Of a DNA stretch of 64,000 nucleotides, positions 1 through 8,188 are shown piece after piece. Source of the DNA: Clostridia bacterium. Its GTDB lineage: Bacteria > Bacillota > Clostridia > Oscillospirales > Acutalibacteraceae. The notes below the pieces were generated by a model. It saw only the letters and a program-made list of their open reading frames with translations. It was not told the DNA's origin and made no database searches. Within the stretch, counting starts at the first letter, position 1, and each line of letters opens with the position of its first letter. A program made the translations under genes and the position numbers. Where the stretch lies: NCBI GenBank assembly GCA_017507805.1, contig JAFWAC010000029.1, forward strand, positions 62,001 through 126,000. The letters are read 5' to 3'.

Positions 1-599
1 CTTACAAGATAGCTTGCGCAAATTCTGCGTGAAAAATCACAGCCGTCAGTAATATCGGGTGTACCGCTTTTTGCAAGCGAGACACATTTACCGAGCTTTG
101 CGCAGGGGCTGTCAATTCCAAGCCTTACACAGTTTTTGGGCGCGGCGGTGCTTTTTATGCGCAAAAAGGCTTCATCGATATTTTTCACAAGCTTGTTTAT
201 GCCCACAATCATAATTACCTTTTTGGGACCGAAGGTAATGGAGGCAACGCGGTTGCCGAAGCCGTCCACATTGACAAGCTCGCCCTGTTCGGTGATTGCG
301 TTTGCGGAGCAAAAGAAAAAGTCGCACCCAATGGCTTGGCGAAAGGCTTCAAGCCGTTCCTCCTCGGAAATCCCTGCACGGGTACGGTCAAAAAATTCAT
401 AGCAGGGCTTGGAAATCAAATCCCAGACACCGCTTTCCTTAACAGAAACCGAACCGCCTGCCGTAATGACACAGCCCTCAAAAAGCATGGCTTCAACCGT
501 TTTCACAATGTCCGCGGTTTTTTCAACATATATTCCCTGCATATTATTGCGAGAGAGCGCCTCAATGAGGCGCTCCACAGTAGTTTTATTATTTTGCAT
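1..599 (-). CDS. LUD-domain protein (lactate utilisation-type), C-terminus cut off by window edge
   Basis: Open reading frame on the minus strand from an ATG at 599 running off the left edge, so about 199 N-terminal residues are visible. The protein begins [15 protein letters not shown] and carries motifs I associate with the LUD/DUF162 family: a GGSVSV-type stretch, a [10 protein letters not shown] strand and a Cys-rich NCVR...SPCAKLGKC segment. Family members include LutC-like proteins tied to lactate oxidation, but many stand-alone clostridial members have no known role. The start codon lies inside the 3' end of rny (11-bp overlap), so it is probably translated from the rny transcript. The family call is by recognition of the translated sequence; function is inference. 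Confidence 0.75.
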   Translation of the reverse strand, partial: MQNNKTTVERLIEALSRNNMQGIYVEKTADIVKTVEAMLFEGCVITAGGSVSVKESGVWDLISKPCYEFFDRTRAGISEEERLEAFRQAIGCDFFFCSANAITEQGELVNVDGFGNRVASITFGPKKVIMIVGINKLVKNIDEAFLRIKSTAAPKNCVRLGIDSPCAKLGKCVSLAKSGTPDITDGCDFSRRICASYLV

Positions 600-2133
600 A
601 ATCAACTGCACGGCTTTCTCTGATAACATTTACCTTTATCTGACCGGGATATTCAAGCTCATTTTCAATGCGCTGTGCAATCTGGTGTGAAATAAGAACC
701 ATCTGGTCATCCGAAACAACCTCGGGCTTAACAACAATTCTTACCTCTCTGCCTGCCTGAATGGCAAATGAGGTTTCAACACCGTTAAAGGAATTGGCGA
801 TTTCCTCAAGCTTCTCTAAGCGCTTAATGTAGCTTTCAATGTTTTCGCGTCTGGCACCCGGACGGGCTGCAGAAATGGCATCTGCCGCCTGAACGATGCA
901 GGCGATAAGGGTTTTAGCCTCAACATCTCCGTGATGTGCGTGAATTGCATTAATAACGGTTTCGTTTTCACGGTATTTTTTAGCCGCTTCAACACCAAGC
1001 TGGATGTGCGAGCCTTCCTGCTCGTGGTCAAGGGCTTTACCGATATCGTGCAGTAATCCTGTCCGCTTTGCAAGGGTAACATCGGCGCCCATTTCAGCTG
1101 CCAAAAGACCTGAAAGGTGGCACACCTCAAGCGAATGCTTGAGAACATTCTGACCGTAGCTTGTGCGGTAACGCAGCTTTCCGATAAGCTTAATAAGCTC
1201 AGGATGCAGGTTGTGAATACCTGCTTCTATCATAGCGCGTTCGCCTTCCTGCTTGATGGTTGTCTCGACCTCGGCAGTAGCCTTTGCAACAGTTTCCTCA
1301 ATTCTGCCCGGATGAATTCTTCCGTCAAGCACAAGCTTTTCAAGAGCAACCCTTGCGATTTCTCTCCTTACGGGATCGAAGCTTGAAACGGTGATGGTTT
1401 CGGGAGTATCGTCTATGATAAGGTCAACGCCGGTAACGGTTTCGAGCGCGCGGATATTTCTACCCTCACGGCCGATAATTCTGCCCTTCATTTCATCGTT
1501 GGGAAGCTGAACAACCGAAACGGTGATTTCGGAGGAATGGTCAGCGGCACAGCGCTGGATTGCATGACCGATAATATTTTTGGCAATGCGGTCGGATTCC
1601 TCTTTGGTCTGCTGTTCAAATTCCAGAATTTTAACAGCCTTTTCGTGGGTGAGCTCACCGTCAAGCAGGTCTAAAAGGTGAGCCTTTGCCTGTTCCTTTG
1701 TGAAGCCGGAAATTTTTTCAAGCAAATCCATCTGGCTCTGCTTAAGACGGTCACATTCCTCAATGCGGGCGTCAATTTCCTTGGCGCGTGCGGCAAGCTT
1801 TTCCTCCTTGGCTTCAAGATTGTCTGTTTTGCGGTCAAGAGTTTCTTCCTTCTGTTGAATGCGGTGCTCCTGACGCTGAACCTCTGAACGGCGTTCGCGA
1901 AGTTCCTTTTCTGTCTCCTGACGGAGCTGGTGAATTTCATCCTTGGCTTCAAGCAAGGCTTCTTTTTTCTTTGATTCGGCGGTTTTCATAGCATCGCTCA
2001 AAATGCGTCTTGCCTCGTCCTCGGCAGAGCCGATGGTTGCTTCTGCCGATTTACGGCGGTGAAGCGAACCGCAGACAAAACCGATTATTGCCGATGCCAC
2101 TGCAACAGCGCCTCCGATAATGTACGGTAACAT
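589..2133 (-). CDS. rny: Ribonuclease Y (membrane-anchored endoribonuclease)
   Basis: RNase Y is the main endonuclease starting mRNA decay in many Firmicutes and sits at the membrane. The 514-residue product has the full family layout: one N-terminal membrane helix (about residues 3-24), a long charged coiled coil (to about 190), a KH RNA-binding domain with [15 protein letters not shown], and an HD metal-dependent domain with [15 protein letters not shown]. Its length matches the family. I chose the ATG at 2133 rather than an upstream in-frame one at 2232 because GGAGGT sits just before it and the extra residues are not family-like. The stop overlaps the start of the LUD gene. A clear promoter lies about 190 nt upstream. 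Confidence 0.97.
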   Translation of the reverse strand: MLPYIIGGAVAVASAIIGFVCGSLHRRKSAEATIGSAEDEARRILSDAMKTAESKKKEALLEAKDEIHQLRQETEKELRERRSEVQRQEHRIQQKEETLDRKTDNLEAKEEKLAARAKEIDARIEECDRLKQSQMDLLEKISGFTKEQAKAHLLDLLDGELTHEKAVKILEFEQQTKEESDRIAKNIIGHAIQRCAADHSSEITVSVVQLPNDEMKGRIIGREGRNIRALETVTGVDLIIDDTPETITVSSFDPVRREIARVALEKLVLDGRIHPGRIEETVAKATAEVETTIKQEGERAMIEAGIHNLHPELIKLIGKLRYRTSYGQNVLKHSLEVCHLSGLLAAEMGADVTLAKRTGLLHDIGKALDHEQEGSHIQLGVEAAKKYRENETVINAIHAHHGDVEAKTLIACIVQAADAISAARPGARRENIESYIKRLEKLEEIANSFNGVETSFAIQAGREVRIVVKPEVVSDDQMVLISHQIAQRIENELEYPGQIKVNVIRESRAVDYAK

Positions 2134-2330
2134 TAATACACCTCCATGGTATTTGCATACGGACTTTGCCCTGAAAAATGGGGCTGACGGGAGCCGTAAT
2201 TCTTGACGCCGCGGTTTGAGGGCGGCTACCATCCCGTGATATAATTCAACTTTATTTATAGGCGGCTCGCCAAAACCGCCGATAAAGACACAAGCCGGAA
2301 AGCTTATAAAGCAGTAAATCTATCCTAATA

Positions 2331-2359
2331 ATTCTACCACCATATATTAAATATGTCAA
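2331..2359 (-). promoter_or_regulatory. Sigma-A promoter for rny
   Basis: Read on the minus strand: TTGACA (2359-2354), 17-bp spacer, TAGAAT (2336-2331). This gives an untranslated leader of about 190 nt before the rny ATG. I see no known riboswitch in that leader, only a GGCGG/CCGCC inverted repeat near 2262-2281. Confidence 0.7.
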
Positions 2360-2395
2360 GAAATAGATGTGCATATATTGTATAAATTTGTCAGC

Positions 2396-2430
2396 AAAAT
2401 CAAAAACGGCCGCATTTTATTGCGACCGTC
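2396..2430 (-). terminator. Rho-independent terminator of the membrane protein gene at 2436-3224
   Basis: On the minus strand a 9-bp stem (ACGGTCGCA / TGCGGCCGT, one G-U pair) with a 6-nt loop is followed by a T-rich run. It lies directly after the stop of the upstream minus-strand gene and before the rny promoter. Confidence 0.8.
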
Positions 2431-2435
2431 TTCTT

Positions 2436-3224
2436 TTATTCGCAGGCATTTTTGTGTGAAAAGTGAGAAAACAGAAACGCGGCAATGAAAATTCCCGTAA
2501 ACAAAAGGTGGATATTTGCCGCCATCGAGGTGTGCAGATAGGTAAAACCGTTTGAGAGATTTAATATTATGTGCGGAATGGATTGGGTGAGCGAGAAAAT
2601 TACTGCCGCAAGCCCAAATCCCAAAAGACTGCGGAAGGTGCGGTCGGTATCGGCATGATTGAAAAGCTTGGCAAGATTGAGCATGAACAAAAGTATAAAG
2701 CAGTATGCCGCAAGCATTAACAGATTATCCGAAATGAGCGCGAGTGAGGCAATGGAGGTGAAATAGCATATAACCCGCATTGCAAAATAAACGGCCGGTA
2801 TAACAGCGCATACAGCAGGCAATCGAAATGAAAAACACCTTTGAAGCCCGAATGCGACAAAGAAAACTGCCGCGGCGGTGCCTGTGATTCTCAGAAGCAG
2901 TATCTGCCAACCCTGCACCACAGCGGGAAGCGATTCGGTAAATATCTGATAGAGCAGGGAAGCGGAAAGGAAAAGGGAGGAAACAAGCATTGCAATATTT
3001 GTCGGCGGAAGGTGCTCAGGCGAACGGTGAGAGGTAAAGGAAAAAACGGTTACCAATGTCGCAAAAGCAAAAATGATAAGCAGAATATAGTTTCCAAAGT
3101 TTCCGAATTCCTGACTGAAAAAGCCGGTTGAGGGCTCGACAATGTAAAACAGCTCAAAGGTGCGCAGAACAACGCATATCGGCAAAGCCGCCGAAAAGAA
3201 AAGAATTATTTTTTTATATCGCAT
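2436..3224 (-). CDS. Multi-pass membrane protein of unknown function
   Basis: I do not recognise this 262-residue protein. It begins MRYKKIILFF and is mostly hydrophobic, with about seven to eight predicted membrane segments separated by short loops; no catalytic motif is evident. The start at 3224 is preferred over an upstream one at 3293 because GGAGTG lies before it and the leader residues look non-coding. It has its own promoter and terminator, so it is a single-gene unit. It is divergent from the SpoIID-like gene, and the two promoter regions share about 100 bp. Confidence 0.75.
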   Translation of the reverse strand: MRYKKIILFFSAALPICVVLRTFELFYIVEPSTGFFSQEFGNFGNYILLIIFAFATLVTVFSFTSHRSPEHLPPTNIAMLVSSLFLSASLLYQIFTESLPAVVQGWQILLLRITGTAAAVFFVAFGLQRCFSFRLPAVCAVIPAVYFAMRVICYFTSIASLALISDNLLMLAAYCFILLFMLNLAKLFNHADTDRTFRSLLGFGLAAVIFSLTQSIPHIILNLSNGFTYLHTSMAANIHLLFTGIFIAAFLFSHFSHKNACE

Positions 3225-3264
3225 TATAAAGACACTCCAAAACATATAATATATGTATAAAACA

Positions 3265-3293
3265 ATTTTATAGTTTAATTGCTCAAAAGTCAA
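3265..3293 (-). promoter_or_regulatory. Probable promoter for the membrane protein gene
   Basis: Minus strand: TTGACT (3293-3288), 17-bp spacer, TAAAAT (3270-3265), about 40 nt before the start codon. Confidence 0.5.
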
Positions 3294-3321
3294 CAGAATT
3301 AAGAAAAAAAGAGGCGTGCTT

Positions 3322-4284
3322 ATGAAAAAAACAATCTATTTATCTGTAATTATGGCGGCGGTTATGTTGCTTTTACCCCTTGGAGCGCTTGAAAAAGGGG
3401 TGCAGACAAAGCCGGTTGCGGCTCTGACAGTAATCCCCGATGCCGAGCAGGCGGCAACCGATACGGTAAGGCTGTGTGATACCGAAACCGACAAGCTTAC
3501 AGAGCTCAAAACAGAGGATTATCTTTTCGGTGTGGTTGCGGCGGAAATGCCTGCGCTTTATGAGGTGGAGGCACTTAAGGCGCAAACGGTTGCGGCATAT
3601 ACCTACACCTGCTTCCGCAAGGCGGAAAATGCCGATAAAAGCTATGACATAACGACCGACAGCACCTGTGACCAAAGCTACATAACAGAGGAAGCGGCAA
3701 AGCAAAGATGGGGTGAAAAGGCAGAGGAATATACAAAAAAAATAAAGGAAATAATTGCCGAGGTTTCGGGCTATATGGTGCTTTGGGAGGGAAAGCCCGC
3801 CCTTACGGTTTACCACGCAATCTCCTCCGGCAAAACAGAGGACGGTCAAAATGTTTGGGGAACGGGGTATCCCTATTTAAAGCCGGTTTCGAGTGAGGGA
3901 GACCGACTTAGTGATGATTATATTTCCCAAGTGAGCTTTACCGCCGCAGAGCTTGAGAAAAAGCTTTCCTCGGAAATTCCTCTTTCGGGAGATAAGACGG
4001 AGTGGTTTGGCAAGGCAGAGCTTACACAAAGCGGCACTGTTACCGAAATTGAGCTTTGCGGTGAAAAGGTGAAGGGTGCGCGCATAAGAAGCCTTTTGGA
4101 TTTGCGCTCCTCAGCTTTTGAGGTTGAGCTTTCGGACAACACCTTCACCTTCACGGTTTACGGCTACGGTCACTTTGTCGGAATGAGCCAGAACGGTGCA
4201 AATTATATGGCAAAGCAGGGCAGTGATTTTAAGGAAATTCTGACACATTATTACAAGGGCTGTACTGTGGAAAAAATTAAATAA
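3322..4284 (+). CDS. SpoIID/LytB-domain protein (sporulation-type peptidoglycan lytic enzyme)
   Basis: SpoIID is a lytic transglycosylase that degrades peptidoglycan during spore engulfment. This 320-residue protein has an N-terminal hydrophobic signal/anchor (residues 1-25), then the SpoIID domain: the EDYLFGVVAAEMP entry motif, the EALKAQTVAAYTYT segment, the AISSGKTEDGQNVWG segment and the C-terminal GYGHFVGMSQNGANYMAKQG motif that marks the family. The ATG at 3322 follows GAGG with a 7-nt gap; a GTG two codons upstream is less likely. It stands alone, away from other sporulation genes, so it may be spoIID itself or a paralogue acting in cell-wall remodelling. Confidence 0.88.
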   Translation: MKKTIYLSVIMAAVMLLLPLGALEKGVQTKPVAALTVIPDAEQAATDTVRLCDTETDKLTELKTEDYLFGVVAAEMPALYEVEALKAQTVAAYTYTCFRKAENADKSYDITTDSTCDQSYITEEAAKQRWGEKAEEYTKKIKEIIAEVSGYMVLWEGKPALTVYHAISSGKTEDGQNVWGTGYPYLKPVSSEGDRLSDDYISQVSFTAAELEKKLSSEIPLSGDKTEWFGKAELTQSGTVTEIELCGEKVKGARIRSLLDLRSSAFEVELSDNTFTFTVYGYGHFVGMSQNGANYMAKQGSDFKEILTHYYKGCTVEKIK

Positions 4285-4299
4285 AGCAGATTAATTATA

Positions 4300-4328
4300 T
4301 TGCGTAGGGGCTCTAAATATGGTATCAT
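4300..4328 (+). promoter_or_regulatory. Possible promoter for the nitrilase-GDPD fusion gene
   Basis: TTGCGT (4300-4305), 17-bp spacer, TATCAT (4323-4328), about 30 nt before the ATG at 4360. Confidence 0.45.
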
Positions 4329-4359
4329 AAATCAAACAATTAATTTTTGGAGTGATTTT

Positions 4360-5967
4360 ATGAAATGCTGTATAATTCAGCCCTATTATTCCTTCGATGT
4401 TAATGATACCGAAAAATGCTTTAACGATATGGTGGAATTGCTCGATAGGTGCGATGCTTCTCTGGATTTAATCGTTTTGCCGGAGTATAGCGACATTCCT
4501 GCAGTGCAGGGTAGTAAGGAAAAATTCCATGAGACCATGGAAAGGTATAACAGTATAATTTTAGAAAAGGCTGTCGGGGCGGCAAAGAGATGCAATGCGA
4601 TTGTATTTGTCAATGCAGGCTTTGAAACCGAAACCGGCTGGCGCAATACCACCCACGCAATAGACAGAAACGGCAACATTGTCGGCAGATATTTTAAGGC
4701 GCATCCGGCACCGAGCGAGGTAAAGACCGAGGCACAGGGCGGAAACGAGCTTGATGTGGGCTACAGTTATCTGCCTGCAGAGCCTTATGTTATAGAAATT
4801 GAGGGCATCCGTTTCGGCTTTATGACCTGCTATGACTTTTATTTTTATGAGTCCTTTGCACCCCTTGCCCGAAAAAATGTTGATGTTATAATCGGTTGCT
4901 CACATCAGCGCACGGATACACATCAGGCGCTTTCGATAATCAACCGTTTCTTGTGCTACAACACAAATGCTTATCTTATAAGGTCGTCTGTTTCCTTGGG
5001 TGAGGATTCCGAAATCTGCGGCTGCAGCTGTGTTATTGCTCCAAACGGCGATGTTATTGTAGATATGAAAAGCAAAATCGGTTTGGAAATTTGCGAAATC
5101 GACCTCAAGAAAAAGTATTACAAGCCGGCAGGTTTTGGGGGTGCGCTTAAATCCCACTATGAATATATTGAGGAGGGGCGCCGCCCCTGGCTTTACCGCA
5201 ACGGCGGTGCTTCTGTGGTGCAGTTTGACGATTATATGCCATATCCCCGTGTATGCGCTCACCGCGGCTTTAGCACCGTAGCTCCCGAAAACAGTATGCC
5301 TGCATTCGGTGCGGCGGTCTCTCTCGGTGCTGAGGAAATCGAGTTTGACCTTTGGGCTACTAAGGACGGAGAAATTGTTTCCTGTCATGATGACACACTT
5401 GACAGGGTGAGCAACGGCACGGGTAAGATATATGACCACACTCTGGCAGAGCTTGAAGCGCTTGATTTCGGTGCTAAGTTTTCCGATAAGTTCGCAGGGC
5501 TTAAAATTGTCAGGTTTGAAGAAATACTCCAAAAATTTGCCGGCAGGGTGATAATGAATATCCACATTAAAACCCTCAGCGATACATACGATGTGAAAGC
5601 AATGGAAAAAATTGTTTCTCTTATCAGACGGTATGACTGCGAGAAGCATGTCTATTTTATGATAAGTCATGACGGTGTTATAAAGCAGTTTATGGACTAT
5701 GCGCCCGATATTAATATGTGCGTGGGGCATCTTGGCACAAGGGCTTGGGAAATTGTTGACCGCGCAATTGAGCATGGCGCCCAAAAGGTGCAGTTTTATG
5801 AGCAGTATGTAACCAAGGAAATGGTTGAAAAGGCGCACGCTCACGGCATAAAATGCAACGCTTTTTATGCTGATGATATAGCCACAGCAAAGCATTGGTT
5901 TGACTTGGGTGTTGACACTCTGCTTACAAATAATTACCTCGAAATATCAAAGGAATTCAAAAAATGA
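4360..5967 (+). CDS. Fusion of a carbon-nitrogen hydrolase (nitrilase family) and a glycerophosphodiester phosphodiesterase
   Basis: A 535-residue two-enzyme protein. Residues 1-275 form a nitrilase-superfamily domain (amide or nitrile hydrolysis) with the expected Glu-Lys-Cys triad: E42 in LPEYSD, K113 in RYFKAHP and C157 in FMTCYD. Residues 297-530 form a GDPD domain that cleaves glycerophosphodiesters, with HRG at 301-303, E310, the E328/D330 metal ligands in EIEFD and the second catalytic histidine H343 in CHDDTLDR. Both active sites look intact. No signal peptide is present, so both act in the cytosol. ATG at 4360 follows GGAGTG; the upstream in-frame GTG-type start at 4300 lacks a good site. 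The join of these two families is unusual; the substrate is unknown. Confidence 0.88.
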   Translation: MKCCIIQPYYSFDVNDTEKCFNDMVELLDRCDASLDLIVLPEYSDIPAVQGSKEKFHETMERYNSIILEKAVGAAKRCNAIVFVNAGFETETGWRNTTHAIDRNGNIVGRYFKAHPAPSEVKTEAQGGNELDVGYSYLPAEPYVIEIEGIRFGFMTCYDFYFYESFAPLARKNVDVIIGCSHQRTDTHQALSIINRFLCYNTNAYLIRSSVSLGEDSEICGCSCVIAPNGDVIVDMKSKIGLEICEIDLKKKYYKPAGFGGALKSHYEYIEEGRRPWLYRNGGASVVQFDDYMPYPRVCAHRGFSTVAPENSMPAFGAAVSLGAEEIEFDLWATKDGEIVSCHDDTLDRVSNGTGKIYDHTLAELEALDFGAKFSDKFAGLKIVRFEEILQKFAGRVIMNIHIKTLSDTYDVKAMEKIVSLIRRYDCEKHVYFMISHDGVIKQFMDYAPDINMCVGHLGTRAWEIVDRAIEHGAQKVQFYEQYVTKEMVEKAHAHGIKCNAFYADDIATAKHWFDLGVDTLLTNNYLEISKEFKK

Positions 5968-5970
5968 ACA

Positions 5971-6006
5971 ATAAAAAATCGGCAGGCTTAACCTGTCGAT
6001 TTTTTT
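5971..6006. terminator. Bidirectional terminator between convergent genes
   Basis: A 9-bp stem (5978-5986 with 5992-6000, one G-U pair) and 5-nt loop. T-run at 6001-6006 serves the plus strand and an A-run at 5973-5978 serves the minus strand, so it can end both the fusion gene and the L,D-transpeptidase gene. Confidence 0.85.
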
Positions 6007-6018
6007 GAATTAGATCTT

Positions 6019-7344
6019 TTATTTATTCCAAGGGCTGTTGGGACTCCAATCGGTTGGGTCATAGCCGCGTTTCTCAACATCATTAATATCAATTTTAATG
6101 CTTGAAGGCTTGCCCAGCGGTCCGGGGGAAGTGGGGTCATCATAAATAACAGTCGGAAAGCCGGTTGGACAATTATCATAAATCCATTTAATGTCCGAAA
6201 GGCAAAGTCTGATACAGCCAAGGCTTGCAGGACTGCCCAATTTGTTATATTCCTCGTATTCAAGGTTTGCTTCGTTTTTTGTGAAATAACAAACCGAATG
6301 GAACATAATACTTCCGTTAATGCGAATGGCATATCTTCCGTAGCTGCCGTCCACCATAAGCCGCCAATCATAGCGGTTAGTTGTGTTATATCTGCCGAGA
6401 GGTGTTTGATGACCTTTGCGGCCTACACTGCATACCATCGCTTTTATAGGCACTGTGTAATTTCCGTTTGTATCTTTTTTGTAAACCGTTATGGTACACA
6501 TAGCTCTGTTTACGGCAACTAAATACGGCTGATTGGCAACACCCCTTGTATCAAAGGAGGAATTGCCCGATGTATCAGAAACGGGATTTACAACCGTAAT
6601 TGTGCGTCTAACCGAGGCTTTATTGCCTGCCTTATCGGTTGCAGTGTAAATGACGGTATACTTACCTGCGGCTTTGGTGTTGAGAGACTTGTCGTCAACG
6701 GTTAATGTGGGGTTTTTATCATAATCATCGGTTACGGTAACCCCTTTTTTTGCATCAAACGCATCTCCGACCATAATTGATATATTTTTTACTCCCGAAA
6801 TGACGGGCGGTGTAATGTCAGGGTTCTTTACCGTAACCTTCACCTCGCATTTTGAGGTGTTGCCGCCTAAATCGGTTGCAGATACCGTAACAGAATATTC
6901 ACCGATAACCGATAGGTCTTGACCGTGATTATCCAATTCCAATTCGCATTCCGTTGCATCCTTAACAGCGGTCAGCATATCGGCGGTTACAGGCTCGCCA
7001 GCATAAACCGAAAAATCATTTTCGGGAGTCAGCTCAGGAGCAACGGTGTCAACCACATTTACCGTTAGGGTTTTCTTTATTTTTTTATAGGAATAAGTAA
7101 CCTTATATTCTCCCGGTTTCTTATTATCAACCTTTTCGGAGATATTAATTTTATTTATATCTATATTTCTGGCTTTAGCTATGTAGGTTTTAGCCTCAAA
7201 GGTCTTGCCCGCCTCTATTTCTACCGAATTGGATGAAAATTTAAAGCTTGGAAGAAGCAATAATTTGATAACAACCCCTATTACCAGAAGCAAAACGGCT
7301 AAAGCTATAGCTTTTTTAATAATCCTTTTTTTCATTTTCCGCAC
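6019..7344 (-). CDS. Membrane-anchored L,D-transpeptidase with three Ig-like domains
   Basis: L,D-transpeptidases make 3-3 cross-links in peptidoglycan or attach proteins to it. This 441-residue protein has a basic N-terminus and one membrane helix (about 12-32), then three bacterial Ig-like repeats (about 35-98, 100-173, 176-253; DUF5011-type, each ending in GEYxVTxxATD-like strands). The YkuD catalytic domain (about 273-402) has H349 and the SxGCxR motif with C377 and R379. The Ig repeats probably act as a stalk reaching into the wall. The start could be GTG at 7344, which has AAGAGA at good spacing, or ATG at 7335. It is a single-gene unit. Confidence 0.9.
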   Translation of the reverse strand: MRKMKKRIIKKAIALAVLLLVIGVVIKLLLLPSFKFSSNSVEIEAGKTFEAKTYIAKARNIDINKINISEKVDNKKPGEYKVTYSYKKIKKTLTVNVVDTVAPELTPENDFSVYAGEPVTADMLTAVKDATECELELDNHGQDLSVIGEYSVTVSATDLGGNTSKCEVKVTVKNPDITPPVISGVKNISIMVGDAFDAKKGVTVTDDYDKNPTLTVDDKSLNTKAAGKYTVIYTATDKAGNKASVRRTITVVNPVSDTSGNSSFDTRGVANQPYLVAVNRAMCTITVYKKDTNGNYTVPIKAMVCSVGRKGHQTPLGRYNTTNRYDWRLMVDGSYGRYAIRINGSIMFHSVCYFTKNEANLEYEEYNKLGSPASLGCIRLCLSDIKWIYDNCPTGFPTVIYDDPTSPGPLGKPSSIKIDINDVEKRGYDPTDWSPNSPWNK

Positions 7345-7354
7345 ACACTATCTC

Positions 7355-7382
7355 TTTATAATAATTTTGAATGGGTGAACAA
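7355..7382 (-). promoter_or_regulatory. Possible promoter for the L,D-transpeptidase gene
   Basis: Minus strand: TTGTTC (7382-7377), 16-bp spacer, TATAAA (7360-7355), close to the start codon. The match is moderate. Confidence 0.4.
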
Positions 7383-7451
7383 TTTAGATGCCTTTTAAAA
7401 ATTCATTGTATGGATTTGAACTCCTACATATTAAATCACGGCGATGATATA

Positions 7452-7469
7452 CCATTGCTTTCGCAATGG
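7452..7469. repeat. Short perfect inverted repeat
   Basis: CCATTGC, 4-nt loop, GCAATGG. It has no T-run on either side, so it is unlikely to be a terminator. It lies in the gene-free stretch between the tRNA terminator and the L,D-transpeptidase promoter. Confidence 0.5.
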
Positions 7470-7472
7470 ATA

Positions 7473-7505
7473 AAAAAATCGACTTGTTGAAACAAGTCGA
7501 TTTTT
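7473..7505 (-). terminator. Terminator of tRNA-Arg
   Basis: An 11-bp inverted repeat (7478-7488 with 7491-7501) followed on the minus strand by a T-run, starting right after the encoded CCA of the tRNA. Confidence 0.85.
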
Positions 7506-7582
7506 TGGCGCGCTGAAGAAGATTCGAACTCCCGACCTTCTGGTCCGTAGCCAGACGCTCTATCCAGCTGAGCTATCAGCGC
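7506..7582 (-). tRNA. tRNA-Arg (anticodon ACG)
   Basis: Read on the minus strand. The acceptor arm is GCGCTGA paired with TCAGCGC. The D-arm has AGCTCAGCTGGATAGAGC. The anticodon stem TCTGG/CCAGA encloses a loop with ACG. The T-arm contains GTTCGAATC. The CCA end is encoded. ACG is normally edited to ICG and reads CGU, CGC and CGA. Confidence 0.96.
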
Positions 7583-7607
7583 AGGTGCGTTTTTAAACCG
7601 CCATAGT

Positions 7608-7636
7608 ATAATATCACATTATCAAAATAAAATCAA
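7608..7636 (-). promoter_or_regulatory. Possible promoter for tRNA-Arg
   Basis: Minus strand: TTGATT (7636-7631), 17-bp spacer, TATTAT (7613-7608). Read-through from bioY is also possible because I see no terminator after bioY. Confidence 0.4.
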
Positions 7637-7644
7637 GTGTTTTT

Positions 7645-8187
7645 TTAAGTTTTTCTTGAATTTATCATTTTCTCTGTATGACAGGCTAAAAAAAAAGCCA
7701 AAACGGTGCAAATAATATCCTTTGGCAGGAACGGAAGGGAGCCTGTGACAAAGGCTGCGGCAATATTACTGCCTGACAGCAGTGCCAACCACACCGTACC
7801 CATTATATGGCAAAGCAGTGTGCCTGCCACACCAAAAAGAATTTTAACTGCTTTAGCGGTAAGCCTTCTTGAAATTCCGCAGGCAAGGCAAAGCAACAAA
7901 AAGCCGAAAATAAAGCCTCCGGTTATTCCGAAAAGCTGTTGCAGTCCGCCGCGAAAGCCCGAGAAAACAGGTAAACCGATTGCTCCGATAAGAATATAGG
8001 CGGCAACACTAAAAACGGCTCTTTTGGCTCCTAACAGGTATCCGCACAGGGCGACAATCAGGGTTTGAAGGGTGACGGGCACACCAACGGGTGTCAAAAT
8101 GCTTAGCTGTGATATTACACATATTAAAGCGGTAAAGACCGCCCCCACCGTAAGCTCGGCAAGGGCAGGTCTTGAAATTTTTTTCAT
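7645..8187 (-). CDS. bioY: BioY biotin transporter (ECF S component)
   Basis: BioY is the substrate-binding membrane component of energy-coupling-factor biotin importers. The 180-residue protein is very hydrophobic, with about six membrane helices and the family's typical stretches: LTPVGVPVTLQTL near the N-terminus, YLLGAKRA, GLPVF followed by GGLQQLFGITGGFIFGF. Full length for the family. No ECF ATPases or EcfT are nearby, so it would share a module encoded elsewhere or act alone. It starts 1 nt after the thrS stop, so it should be co-transcribed and partly governed by the thrS T-box. Confidence 0.93.
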   Translation of the reverse strand: MKKISRPALAELTVGAVFTALICVISQLSILTPVGVPVTLQTLIVALCGYLLGAKRAVFSVAAYILIGAIGLPVFSGFRGGLQQLFGITGGFIFGFLLLCLACGISRRLTAKAVKILFGVAGTLLCHIMGTVWLALLSGSNIAAAFVTGSLPFLPKDIICTVLAFFLACHTEKMINSRKT

Positions 8188-8188
8188 A

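Noticed and set aside
4900-5895. Long minus-strand open frame of 331 codons
   Set aside because: It lies wholly opposite the nitrilase-GDPD fusion, has no ribosome site and no family-like sequence.
7400-7470. T-arm-like string (GGAGTTCAAATCC on the minus strand) suggesting a tRNA remnant
   Set aside because: Only 3 bp of T-stem pair and no acceptor or anticodon arm is present.
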